A DNA stretch of 15,241 nt. It comes from an uncultured cyanobacterium (GTDB lineage Bacteria > Cyanobacteriota > Cyanobacteriia > PCC-6307 > Cyanobiaceae). Shown here piece by piece: positions 1 through 7,682 of this stretch (position 1 is its first letter; every line of letters starts with the position of its first letter). The notes below the pieces were generated by a model. It was given only the letters and a program-made list of their open reading frames with translations, was not told the DNA's origin and made no database searches. Position numbers and translations under genes: made by a program. The stretch is from NCBI GenBank assembly GCA_903921295.1, contig CAIXOZ010000110.1:1-15241 (forward strand), read 5' to 3'.

Positions 1-837
1 ATCGCCAGCACCAGCGGCGCCAGCGCCATCGTGCCCTATGCCTACGTTCCCAGAAACGACGCCCTGGAAGGGGCAGGGGTCGGTCTGGCCCAAGCCGCCT
101 CCCGGCTGCTGCAGATGGGGCGCACTGAAGATGCGGCACGGCTGGCTGCCCTCAGCACCCAGCTCCTGCCCAAGGACCCACGCAGCTGGGCATTGCTGGC
201 GGAAGCGGAACTGCGCAGCCAGAACAACAAAGGAGCGACCGTGGCCCTGGCCAGGGCCAAGCAGCTCGATCCCCGCAACGCCGGCATCTGGTTTGCCGAA
301 GGGTCCCTGGCGCTGCGAAACAACCAGCCCGCGCAGGCGATCCCCTTGCTGCGACGCGGCCTGGAACTGGAAGGCAACAACGCCGGAGCCTATTTCGACC
401 TCGGCAATGCCCAGATCCTGCTGGGGCAATCCAGCCAGGCCCTGCAATCCTTTGAGCGGGCCGCCTCCCTGCGCAAGGACTTCTGGGAAGCGGTGAACAA
501 CCAGGCGATCGTGTTGTTCGAGCGCGGACAGACCAGGGAGGCCATTCAACGCTGGCGGCAGACACTGCGCCTGCGGCCTGACGCCGCCGAACCGACGCTC
601 GCCCTGGCGGCGGCTCTGTTTGTCGAGAGCGCCAATGGCGTCACTGAAGCGATCAACCTCGCCACGAAGGCCCTGAATGCTGATCCCAACTATGTGCTGC
701 CCAGTTACCAGCAGGAGCAGCTCTGGGGAGAGAAGCTGCGCGCCTCCACCGCCCGGCTGCTGAGCCGCAGCGAACTGCAGACGGTGGTCGAACGGGCCCA
801 GGCCAATGCCGGATCCAGTCAGGAGGAGGAGGAGTGA
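1..837 (+). CDS. Secreted or lumenal tetratricopeptide (TPR) repeat protein, 5' end outside the window
   Basis: The frame is open from the first base and gives 278 residues before TGA. The first visible residues, ending in GASA before IVPYAYVP, look like the end of a signal peptide with an Ala-x-Ala type cleavage site. I therefore read the gene as cut by the window edge rather than starting at the in-frame GTG at position 31. The rest is nearly all TPR: about five helix-turn-helix units of 34 residues, with typical ends such as LDPRNAGIWFAEG, LEGNNAGAYFDLGNAQ and LRKDFWEAVNNQA. TPR arrays are protein-binding scaffolds and no enzyme domain is visible. A TPR protein with a similar start (VPYYYLP-like) lies next to the gyrA/parC-like gene in Prochlorococcus, so this is a conserved picocyanobacterial neighbour. 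It is 55 bp upstream of the topoisomerase gene and may be co-transcribed with it. The exact role is unknown. Confidence 0.85.
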   Translation: MASTSGASAIVPYAYVPRNDALEGAGVGLAQAASRLLQMGRTEDAARLAALSTQLLPKDPRSWALLAEAELRSQNNKGATVALARAKQLDPRNAGIWFAEGSLALRNNQPAQAIPLLRRGLELEGNNAGAYFDLGNAQILLGQSSQALQSFERAASLRKDFWEAVNNQAIVLFERGQTREAIQRWRQTLRLRPDAAEPTLALAAALFVESANGVTEAINLATKALNADPNYVLPSYQQEQLWGEKLRASTARLLSRSELQTVVERAQANAGSSQEEEE

Positions 838-859
838 TCAGCCGTTCTCTGTAGGCTGA
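838..859 (+). other. Short inverted repeat after the TPR gene
   Basis: TCAGCC and GGCTGA form a 6-bp inverted repeat around a 10-base loop, starting directly after the TPR stop codon. No T-run follows, so it is not a convincing intrinsic terminator. It could be a weak mRNA hairpin in the 55-bp gap before the topoisomerase gene, or chance. Confidence 0.25.
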
Positions 860-892
860 CGCCCACATTCCGCCCTCTGACACCAGCACCGG

Positions 893-3382
893 ATGGCCGA
901 GGAGCGCCCCGAAGAGACCAGCCCCGAACGGGTCGAGCCGATCGCCCTCCACCAGGAGATGCAGCGGTCGTACCTCGAGTACGCGATGAGCGTGATCGTT
1001 GGCAGGGCCCTGCCGGATGTGCGCGACGGCCTCAAGCCCGTGCAGCGCCGCATCCTGTTCGCGATGCACGAACTCGGGCTGACCCCGGATCGCCCCTACC
1101 GCAAGTGCGCCAGGGTCGTGGGCGATGTGCTGGGCAAATACCACCCCCATGGCGACCAGGCTGTTTATGACGCCCTGGTGCGTCTGGTGCAGACCTTCGC
1201 GAGCCGAAACCCGCTGCTCGATGGCCACGGCAACTTCGGTTCCGTGGATGATGATCCACCGGCGGCGATGCGCTACACGGAAACCCGTCTGGCCCCGATC
1301 GCCAACGAGGCCCTGCTCGATGAGATCGGCAGCGACACCGTCGATTTCGCTTCAAACTTCGATGGCTCCCAGCAGGAACCGACCGTCCTGCCGGCCCAGC
1401 TGCCCTTCCTGCTGCTGAATGGCTGCACCGGCATCGCCGTGGGCATGGCCACGAGCATCCCGCCCCACAACCTCGGCGAAGTTGTGGAGGCCCTGATCGC
1501 CCTGATCCGTAAACCCCAGCTCAGCGACGAGCGCCTGCTGGAACTGATCCCTGGCCCCGATTTTCCCACCGGCGGCGAAGTGCTGATCAGCAGTGGCCTG
1601 CGGGACACCTATCTCCTCGGCCGGGGCAGCATCCCGATGCGGGGCGTCGCCCACATCGAAGAGGTGCAACCCGGCAAAGGGCGCCATCGCCGTGGCGCCG
1701 TGGTGATCACCGAATTGCCCTACCAGCTCAGCAAGGCCGGCTGGATCGAGAAGCTGGCGGAGCAGGTCAACGACGGCAAGATCGGCGGCATCGCCGACAT
1801 CCGCGACGAGAGTGATCGCGAAGGGATGCGCGTCGTCGTTGAACTCAGGCGGGATGCCGACCCCGAGAAGGTGCTTGCGGAACTGCAGCGACGCACTGCC
1901 CTGCAGAGCAATTTCGGCGCCATTCTTCTGGCCCTGGTCAATGGCCAGCCGGTGCAGCTCAGTCTGCGCCGGATGCTGGAGGAGTTCCTCAACTACAGGG
2001 AACTGACCCTGATCCGCCGCACCCGCCACGCTCTTAAACGCTGCGAAGACCGGCTGGACGTGGTGGACGGTCTGATCAAGGCCCTGAATGATCTGACCCG
2101 GGTGATCGCCATGATCCAGGAGGCGCGCGATGCCGCCTCCGCCAAGGCCAGCCTGCAGGTGCACCTCGACCTGACAGAACGCCAGGCCGATGCCGTACTG
2201 GCGATGCCGCTGCGGCGGCTCACCGGTCTGGAACAGGAAGGCCTGCGCAAGGAGGCGGAGGATCTGCTTCAGGAACGCAGCCGCCTGCGCCACCTGCTCG
2301 ACAACCGGGACGCCCTGCTCGAGTCCATGGTGAGTGAATTCAGGGCTCTGAAGAAACGCCACGCGACACCGCGCCGCACCCGCCTGGTGGAAGGCGGCGA
2401 TGAACTGGTGGCCAGACGCGCCGCTGCGGTGCGACCCAACGCTGAACTGCAACGGCAGCAGGCCTTTGAGGCCCTGGCCAGCGAAAGTCGGCTGTTGATC
2501 CAGATCGATGGGGCCGTCAAGATCCTGCAGCCCCAGATGCTGGGCCGGCTGCACCTGGAGGACCCTGTGGGCCAGGGCGATCACCCGGCTCCGGTGCGCC
2601 TGGTGCTGCCCACCGCCAGCCAGCCCTCTGTGCTGGTCTTCAGCGCCGATGGGCGGGTGGCCCTGTTGCGCTGGGAATTCGCCGCCCAGCAACCGGGAGG
2701 CCTGGAGCGCTTCCTCCCGGACAGCCTCGCTGGCGCCCAGATTGTGCAGGTCCTGCCACTGCCGCAGGACAAGAAGGGGGTGAGCCTCGGGCTGCTCAGC
2801 AGCGACGGTCGCTTCAAACGCCTGCCGATTGAGGACTTCCTTGAGCTGTCCGGCCGAGCGGCAACGGTGCTGAAACTGAGGGACAATGTGGAACTGCGCC
2901 GGGTGGTGCCCTGTCGCGAAGGCGGTGATCTGCTGGTGGCCAGCAGTACGGGGCGGGTCCTTCGCCTGACGGTGAACGAAGCGAACCTGCCGTTGATGGG
3001 ACGCACAGCCCAGGGACCGATGCTGCTGCGACTGCTGCCGGGTGAAACCGTGGTGGGAGCGACGGCAGCCAGCGCGAACGGCTCCGTGCTGCTGGCCACC
3101 GAAACCGGGCAGATCAAGCGGTTGGCGGTGAACAGCCTCCGCTCCTGTCGGCGCGGTGATCTCGGTCAGATCGGCCTGCGCTTCCAACAACGGACCGACC
3201 GGGTCGTGGACCTGCAGGCCGTGAGCGATGGAGTGATCTCGGTTCTGATCGCCGGCGGCGACAGCCTGCGTTTCAAGCCCCTGGAGCTGATGGAACAGGA
3301 CGAACACGGTGCCGGCGAATGGCTGGAGCTCCGCAACGGGGCCAGGGTGCAGGGGCTGATTCCCCTGATCAACAACATCTGA
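893..3382 (+). CDS. parC: Type II DNA topoisomerase A subunit (gyrase A / topoisomerase IV A family)
   Basis: This 829-residue protein is the DNA-cutting and rejoining subunit of a type II topoisomerase; it needs a GyrB/ParE ATPase partner that is not in the window. The breakage-reunion domain fills about residues 15-500. The catalytic tyrosine is Y128 in AAMRYTE, and the preceding region has LPDVRDGLKPVQRRIL and KYHPHGDQAVYD. Residues about 390-490 are the coiled-coil tower and gate. Residues about 533-829 are a C-terminal DNA-wrapping beta-pinwheel with repeated blades. I see no GyrA-box (QRRGGKG-like) in the pinwheel, which favours a topo IV-like decatenase over a true supercoiling gyrase, but the symbol is uncertain and gyrA is possible. 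Q89 stands where E. coli GyrA has Ser83. No strong Shine-Dalgarno precedes the ATG, which is the only start that fits the family N-terminus well. Confidence 0.93.
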   Translation: MAEERPEETSPERVEPIALHQEMQRSYLEYAMSVIVGRALPDVRDGLKPVQRRILFAMHELGLTPDRPYRKCARVVGDVLGKYHPHGDQAVYDALVRLVQTFASRNPLLDGHGNFGSVDDDPPAAMRYTETRLAPIANEALLDEIGSDTVDFASNFDGSQQEPTVLPAQLPFLLLNGCTGIAVGMATSIPPHNLGEVVEALIALIRKPQLSDERLLELIPGPDFPTGGEVLISSGLRDTYLLGRGSIPMRGVAHIEEVQPGKGRHRRGAVVITELPYQLSKAGWIEKLAEQVNDGKIGGIADIRDESDREGMRVVVELRRDADPEKVLAELQRRTALQSNFGAILLALVNGQPVQLSLRRMLEEFLNYRELTLIRRTRHALKRCEDRLDVVDGLIKALNDLTRVIAMIQEARDAASAKASLQVHLDLTERQADAVLAMPLRRLTGLEQEGLRKEAEDLLQERSRLRHLLDNRDALLESMVSEFRALKKRHATPRRTRLVEGGDELVARRAAAVRPNAELQRQQAFEALASESRLLIQIDGAVKILQPQMLGRLHLEDPVGQGDHPAPVRLVLPTASQPSVLVFSADGRVALLRWEFAAQQPGGLERFLPDSLAGAQIVQVLPLPQDKKGVSLGLLSSDGRFKRLPIEDFLELSGRAATVLKLRDNVELRRVVPCREGGDLLVASSTGRVLRLTVNEANLPLMGRTAQGPMLLRLLPGETVVGATAASANGSVLLATETGQIKRLAVNSLRSCRRGDLGQIGLRFQQRTDRVVDLQAVSDGVISVLIAGGDSLRFKPLELMEQDEHGAGEWLELRNGARVQGLIPLINNI

Positions 3383-3428
3383 AATGGGCAGGCGCCAACC
3401 GATGCAGTCAAGGGGTCCGGTGCTACCC

Positions 3429-4181
3429 ATGCGCGATGGCAGAAGCCGGTGGCCGAGGCGTGGAAGCCCCCTTCTCATCACCCTGACGCTGACCTGCCTG
3501 GGCCTGGCAGCGCCGGGGGCGGCAGGCCTGGCAACCCCGATCCCCCTCGCCTCGGGCGATGGGCTGGCCCTGCTCTCCTCGAGCGAAGCCCGGGCCGACT
3601 ACGCAACCCTGGCCCAGGACTTGCTGACACAGGCCACGCTCACCTACTGCGGTGTGGCCAGCAGTGTGATGGTGCTCAACAGCCTCGGGCTGCCGGCCCC
3701 GGCGGTGCCCGGGTACGGCTCCTACCGCTTCTGGACCCAGGACAATCTCTGGTCCGGCACCGATCCAACCCGGGTGGTGAGTGCCAGCGCTGTGAAGCGC
3801 CGGGGCATGACTCTCAACGAGCTGGGCGTCCTGCTCGAGAACCATGGGCTGCAGGTGGAGCGGATCCACGGACAGGATCTGGACCTGAATGCCTTCCGGA
3901 ATCTCCTGCAGCAGAGCCTCGCCAATCCAGCGGATCGGCTGCTGGTGAACTACAGCCGCCGAGAGGTCGGGCAACAGGGCGGCGGCCACATCGCACCGTT
4001 GGCGGCCTACCACCGCGAACGCGATCTGGTGCTGATCCTGGAGGTCTCGCGCTACCGATACCCGACGGTGTGGGTGCCCGTGAAGGACCTCTGGCGGGCA
4101 ATCCGCAGCATCGATACCGACAGCGGGCTCAGTCGCGGGCTCGTGCTGGTGGAACGGGCTCAACCGCCGGGTGCTCCCTGA
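3429..4181 (+). CDS. Phytochelatin synthase-like cysteine peptidase, exported
   Basis: This protein matches the short, N-terminal-domain-only phytochelatin synthase family of cyanobacteria (Nostoc Alr0975 type). Known members have a papain fold and mainly cleave glycine from glutathione, with weak or no phytochelatin synthesis. From the ATG at 3429 it has 250 residues. A basic N-terminus (MRDGRSRWPRR) is followed by a hydrophobic stretch, with likely cleavage near residue 33-35, so export to periplasm or lumen is predicted. The nucleophile is C74 in TYCGVASSVMVLNSL, the oxyanion-hole Gln is Q68, and the histidine is H187 in GGGHIAP. The third triad position, normally Asp, is E205 in ILEVSRYRYP. 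Spacing 74-187-205 equals that of Alr0975 (70-183-201). Alternative starts at 3384 (one base after the parC stop) and 3402 lengthen the N-terminus, and no start has a good Shine-Dalgarno. The gene may be read through from parC. Confidence 0.88.
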   Translation: MRDGRSRWPRRGSPLLITLTLTCLGLAAPGAAGLATPIPLASGDGLALLSSSEARADYATLAQDLLTQATLTYCGVASSVMVLNSLGLPAPAVPGYGSYRFWTQDNLWSGTDPTRVVSASAVKRRGMTLNELGVLLENHGLQVERIHGQDLDLNAFRNLLQQSLANPADRLLVNYSRREVGQQGGGHIAPLAAYHRERDLVLILEVSRYRYPTVWVPVKDLWRAIRSIDTDSGLSRGLVLVERAQPPGAP

Positions 4182-4186
4182 GCACC
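4170..4186 (+). other. Hairpin at the stop codon of the PCS-like gene
   Basis: GGTGCTC and GAGCACC form a perfect 7-bp stem with a CCT loop, spanning the last codons and the TGA. It lies at the convergent junction with the glycosyltransferase gene (44 bp between stops). There is no T-tract on either side, so intrinsic termination is doubtful. It may help end or stabilise the converging transcripts. Confidence 0.3.
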
Positions 4187-4225
4187 GGCGCAGAACCGAC
4201 CCGATGGGGAGGGTGCCGATGCCGT

Positions 4226-5305
4226 TCAGCCTTCCGCCAACGCAGCCTGCAACCAGGCCTCGATCCGCTGGGTGAACACCTCAGGCGCGTGATGCAGTTC
4301 CGCCCAGCGACGGCAGGCGGCCCGATCCAGACCCGCAGCCCGCTGAACCGCCGCTGCCAGAGCCGCGAGGTCATCGGCTTGCGCCAGGGCGCCGTTGCAG
4401 CCCTCATGCACCAGCTCACCGGGGCCACCGCGGGCATAGGCGGCAATCGGCACACCACAGGCCATCGCCTCGACGACGACATTGCCAAAAGCCTCGTTCC
4501 ATTTCGGCGTGTTCAGGAAGACCCGACAGAGGCCCAGCTCCGCCTGAAAGCGATCGGTGGCGAGAAAGCCACGCCATTCGATCGTGCCCGCAGGCACCAA
4601 CCGCTCCACCGCTGTGGCGTAAGCCTCGTCCTCACGCAGTCCCCAGACACGGAGCGGCAGTCCAAGACCAGCGGCCACACGGGCCGCATCCTCGAGACCC
4701 TTCTCTGGCGCGATGCGCCCGGCCCAGCCAAGAGCCGGCTGAACCGCGTCAGGAGAAGGCGGTCGGTAGCGAGCAAGATCAAACCCATTGCCCACCAGCC
4801 GCGGCGGCGTGGGCAGCCGAAAATCGGCGGCCTGCGAGGCGGTGTGAAACGCCAGGCGTCCTGGACGCCACTGGGCAACGGCCTCGATCACCTCATCCAT
4901 GGCGAGAGCGACCGAACCCATGCTCACCAGATGCACCAGGGGCGTGGTCGTGAAGCGACTGAGCCAGAACGGCAACCAGTCGTAGGAGAGATTCAGGATC
5001 AGATCAAAGCCATCCTGGTGCTCCAGGGCCCGCTGCCAGAGCCGCGACAGCAGGGACGACGCGGGAATCTGCACCGGCGCCTCCCGGGGACCGTGCTGCC
5101 AGCTGGCCTGAACCGCCCCGGGCTCGCACCAGAGGCGGGCACCAGCACAGGCGGGCGGCAACTGAGAGCCCTCAGCCGCCAAGACCGTGACCGCATGGCC
5201 GCGCCCCAGCAGACCGGCGACGATCATCGCGCCGGTGTGCTCCACACCACCGCCGCGTCCTTGGCCGAGAGGACCCACCGGCGTACTGACCACGAGCAGC
5301 CTCAT
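4226..5305 (-). CDS. GT4-family glycosyltransferase, likely pteridine (tetrahydrobiopterin) glucosyltransferase
   Basis: From the ATG at 5305 this is a 359-residue GT-B enzyme of family GT4. The N-terminal acceptor half opens with MRLLVVSTPVGPLGQGRGGG, a glycine-rich loop after the first strand. The C-terminal nucleotide-sugar half has GWAGRIAPEKGLEDA (R197 and K202 expected to bind donor phosphates) and the EX7E pair E271/E279 in EAFGNVVVE. The STPVGPLGxGRGGGVE start, the NxxYDWLPFWL segment near 105-115 and the GRIAPEKGLEDA segment match what I remember of the UDP-glucose:tetrahydrobiopterin glucosyltransferase of Synechococcus PCC 7942. I therefore propose a cytosolic enzyme adding a sugar to reduced pterin. 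The family call is firm; the acceptor is inferred from recalled similarity. An in-frame ATG at 5344 would add 13 residues but leave only 14 bp to the divergent gene. It converges on the PCS-like gene and diverges from the methyltransferase. Confidence 0.85.
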   Translation of the reverse strand: MRLLVVSTPVGPLGQGRGGGVEHTGAMIVAGLLGRGHAVTVLAAEGSQLPPACAGARLWCEPGAVQASWQHGPREAPVQIPASSLLSRLWQRALEHQDGFDLILNLSYDWLPFWLSRFTTTPLVHLVSMGSVALAMDEVIEAVAQWRPGRLAFHTASQAADFRLPTPPRLVGNGFDLARYRPPSPDAVQPALGWAGRIAPEKGLEDAARVAAGLGLPLRVWGLREDEAYATAVERLVPAGTIEWRGFLATDRFQAELGLCRVFLNTPKWNEAFGNVVVEAMACGVPIAAYARGGPGELVHEGCNGALAQADDLAALAAAVQRAAGLDRAACRRWAELHHAPEVFTQRIEAWLQAALAEG

Positions 5306-5358
5306 GACAGCCACAGGGACTCCGCTCCCATCTGAAGCCAGCATCGCAGCCCCGTAGC
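5306..5358. promoter_or_regulatory. Divergent intergenic region between glycosyltransferase and methyltransferase
   Basis: These 53 bp separate two genes transcribed away from each other, so promoters for both should lie here or inside the opposite gene's start. I see no clear -10 hexamer or operator. A GGGAGCGGAG stretch on the minus strand, roughly 15-25 bases before the glycosyltransferase ATG, is too far away for a normal Shine-Dalgarno. Confidence 0.35.
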
Positions 5359-6177
5359 GTGAGGGACCGTCTGACGGCAGCCTTGCCCACCACGATCTCT
5401 GCCAACGTCCCTGGTTCCGAGCCTTCCGACCGGCAGGGTCTCGGGATCGACACCTTCCTCGCCGATGGCTTCAGCCTCAGGGACCAGCTGGCCGCCTTCC
5501 TGAATCTGAACGCCGCGGACCTGGAACAACGCCTGCCGGGCAGTACCGACGAGCTGGCCGCCCTGCACCCGGGAGCCTTCGATCCTGAACAGGCCGGCCG
5601 CTTCTATGAGGAGACCGTGGGGGATGGCCACCTGCTGGAGCTGGCCGCCTGGCACCTGGGCAGCCGCGACTACATCGCCGACACCCTGCGCCTGCAGCAG
5701 CATGTGGCCAAAGGCCAGCTGCTCGATTTCGGTGGTGGCATCGGCACCCATGCCCTGGCCGCAGCGGCGCTGCCCAGCGTGGATCATGTCTGGTTCGTCG
5801 ACCTGAATCCCCACAACCGCGCCTTTGTGAGCTGGCGTGCTGAGCAGCTCGGCCTGGCCGGAAAACTGAGCACCAGCCGCGACCTCCATCACCCCGACCT
5901 GCCGCAACGCTTCGACACGATCGTCTGTCTTGACGTCCTCGAACATCTGAGTGATCCTGCCGGACAACTGGAACGTTTCGCCGACCGTCTTGAACCGACG
6001 GGGATTGCACTGCTCAACTGGTACTTCTTCCAGGGATTCCAGGGGGAATATCCTTTCCACTTCGACGACCCCGCACTGGTCGAGGCCTTTTTCCGAACCT
6101 TGCAACAACGCTTCCTGGAGGTGTTTCACCCCTGGTTGATCACCGCCCGCACCTACAGACCCATGGCCGCAATCTGA
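5359..6177 (+). CDS. Class I SAM-dependent methyltransferase
   Basis: A 272-residue protein with a Rossmann-type methyltransferase core in its middle. Motif I is LLDFGGGIGTHAL (about 121-133). An acidic residue ending strand 2 is D148 in VWFVDLNP, expected to bind the SAM ribose. The motif IV region is DTIVCLDVLEHLSDP (186-200). The C-terminal part (NWYFFQGFQGEYPFHF) is aromatic and probably shapes the acceptor site. The first 110 residues are a helical N-terminal region typical of small-molecule or sugar methyltransferases. The acceptor cannot be read from sequence. Its divergent neighbour is the pteridine-type glycosyltransferase, so methylation of the glycoside is a reasonable guess. The start is GTG at 5359 with no obvious Shine-Dalgarno; the first 20 residues look unconserved, so a later start is possible. 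Its 3' end overlaps the 3' end of purF by 25 bp on the opposite strand. Confidence 0.82.
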   Translation: MRDRLTAALPTTISANVPGSEPSDRQGLGIDTFLADGFSLRDQLAAFLNLNAADLEQRLPGSTDELAALHPGAFDPEQAGRFYEETVGDGHLLELAAWHLGSRDYIADTLRLQQHVAKGQLLDFGGGIGTHALAAAALPSVDHVWFVDLNPHNRAFVSWRAEQLGLAGKLSTSRDLHHPDLPQRFDTIVCLDVLEHLSDPAGQLERFADRLEPTGIALLNWYFFQGFQGEYPFHFDDPALVEAFFRTLQQRFLEVFHPWLITARTYRPMAAI

Positions 6178-7682
6178 GAGGCAAGACCGGCAGGCTCCAA
6201 CATCAATTTGCTGGACCGCACAGCCTCATCCATTTCAATGGGATAGCGACCATCAAAACAGGCGGTACAGAAATGGCTCGAATGGCTCTGGGCCGCTTCC
6301 ACCATGCCTTCACGGGTGAGGTAAGCGAGAGAATCAACGCCAAGATGGGCTGTGATCTCTTCCAGCGTCAGGCGGGCTGCGATCAACTGATCCTGGGTAT
6401 CGGTGTCGATGCCATAGAAGCAGGGATGGGTGACCGGCGGTGAACTGATGCGCATGTGCACCTCGGTGGCTCCGGCATCACGCAGGGCCTGCACCAACTT
6501 GCGGCTCGTGGTGCCGCGCACGATCGAGTCATCGATCACCACCACCCGCTTTCCGGACAGCACATCCGGCAGCGGGTTGAGCTTGACGCGGATGCCGGCC
6601 TCGCGCATCGCCTGAGTGGGCTGAATGAAGGTACGACCGACGTAACGGTTCTTGATCAGACCATCGGCATAGGGAATGCCACTGACCTGGGAATATCCGA
6701 TCGCAGCGGGGATTCCAGAATCGGGAACACCGATCACCAGATCGGCTTCCACCGATGTTTCCCGGGCCAGGGTTTCACCGATACGAACGCGATACGAATA
6801 AAGAGATTCCCCAAAGAATCGGCTATCCGGACGTGCGAAATAAATCATCTCGAAGACGCACATCCGTGGTGAATCCTCCATCCAGATCTGACGATGGGGA
6901 GCTGAATCACCGGGACGGAAATGAATCAGTTCTCCTGGCTGAACATCATCATCAAAACGGGCACCGATGATGTCGAGACCGCAGGTCTCACTGCTGACCA
7001 CCCACTGAGCCAGATGTGGATCGCCGATGGAGCCGAACACGAGCGGCCTGATGCCGTGACCATCCCGAAGAGCAAACAGACCCACGGGGGTGCCGATCAC
7101 CAGACTGAACGCGCCGCGACAGCGTCCAGCGGCCTGACGGATTCCCTCCTCCCAGGAGAGACCGCTGTCCATGGCCTGCTGCAGGGCAAAGGCGATCAGC
7201 TCCGAATCGGTGGTGGAGGTGAACTCCGCATCCGGCAGCGCCGACGCAATGGCCTCACGCAACTCACCGGCATTGACCAGGTTGCCGTTATGGGCCAGGG
7301 CGAAAGGGCCCTGACGGGTCTTCAGCACAACGGGCTGGGCATTGCAGACCTTGCTGCTGCCGGTGGTCGAATAACGGTTATGACCGATGGCCAGAGTGCC
7401 TGGCATCCGCTCCAGGACATCCTGATCAAAGACCTGGCTGACCAGGCCCATGTCCTTGTGAAGCCGAACCTTCGGACCATCGAAGACAGCGATGCCCGCG
7501 GATTCCTGGCCGCGGTGCTGGAGTGCATACAGGCCGAAGTAAGTGAGATTCGCCACCGGCTGATCGGCCGCCATCACGGCGAAGACACCGCAGGCCTCCT
7601 CCATCCGATCCGGCCTCTCCGGCTGTGCAGAGGAAACATCGGCAGCGTTGATCGGTACCGACGACGCTGAAACCTCGTTCAT
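6153..7682 (-). CDS. purF: Amidophosphoribosyltransferase (glutamine PRPP amidotransferase)
   Basis: This enzyme makes phosphoribosylamine from PRPP and glutamine, the first committed step of purine synthesis, in the cytosol. From the ATG at 7682 it has 509 residues. The glutaminase nucleophile is C31 in MEEACGVFAV, which must be exposed by removing a propeptide, here 30 residues long. The class II amidotransferase domain follows (IGHNRYSTTGSS, ALAHNGNLVN). The C-terminal half is the phosphoribosyltransferase domain with the PRPP loop VVVIDDSIVRGTTS. Four cysteines in RMCVFEM, HPCFYG and FCTACFDG match the [4Fe-4S] ligands of the B. subtilis-type enzyme. An upstream in-frame ATG at 7781 would give a 63-residue leader and nearly close the gap to purL; I prefer 7682 because the extra sequence is unlike the family. 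It follows purL by 124 bp on the same strand. Confidence 0.96.
   Translation of the reverse strand: MNEVSASSVPINAADVSSAQPERPDRMEEACGVFAVMAADQPVANLTYFGLYALQHRGQESAGIAVFDGPKVRLHKDMGLVSQVFDQDVLERMPGTLAIGHNRYSTTGSSKVCNAQPVVLKTRQGPFALAHNGNLVNAGELREAIASALPDAEFTSTTDSELIAFALQQAMDSGLSWEEGIRQAAGRCRGAFSLVIGTPVGLFALRDGHGIRPLVFGSIGDPHLAQWVVSSETCGLDIIGARFDDDVQPGELIHFRPGDSAPHRQIWMEDSPRMCVFEMIYFARPDSRFFGESLYSYRVRIGETLARETSVEADLVIGVPDSGIPAAIGYSQVSGIPYADGLIKNRYVGRTFIQPTQAMREAGIRVKLNPLPDVLSGKRVVVIDDSIVRGTTSRKLVQALRDAGATEVHMRISSPPVTHPCFYGIDTDTQDQLIAARLTLEEITAHLGVDSLAYLTREGMVEAAQSHSSHFCTACFDGRYPIEMDEAVRSSKLMLEPAGLASQIAAMGL

Noticed and set aside
3447..3470. Twin-arginine signal in the PCS-like N-terminus (PRRGSPLL)
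   Set aside because: Only the RR pair fits; the following consensus positions (x-F-L-K) do not, so a general secretory signal is more likely.
1352..3481. A 709-codon open frame on the minus strand opposite the topoisomerase gene
   Set aside because: It mirrors the codon pattern of the real plus-strand gene in G+C-rich DNA, shows no recognisable domain and has low-complexity Q/H/G-rich composition.
4170..4186. Perfect 7-bp hairpin as a terminator of the PCS-like gene
   Set aside because: There is no T-run on either strand, so it is listed only as a hairpin.
3449..5335. A 628-codon plus-strand open frame spanning the PCS-like gene and the antisense of the glycosyltransferase
   Set aside because: It crosses two well-supported genes in other frames and its translation is R/G/P-rich without any motif; a compositional shadow.
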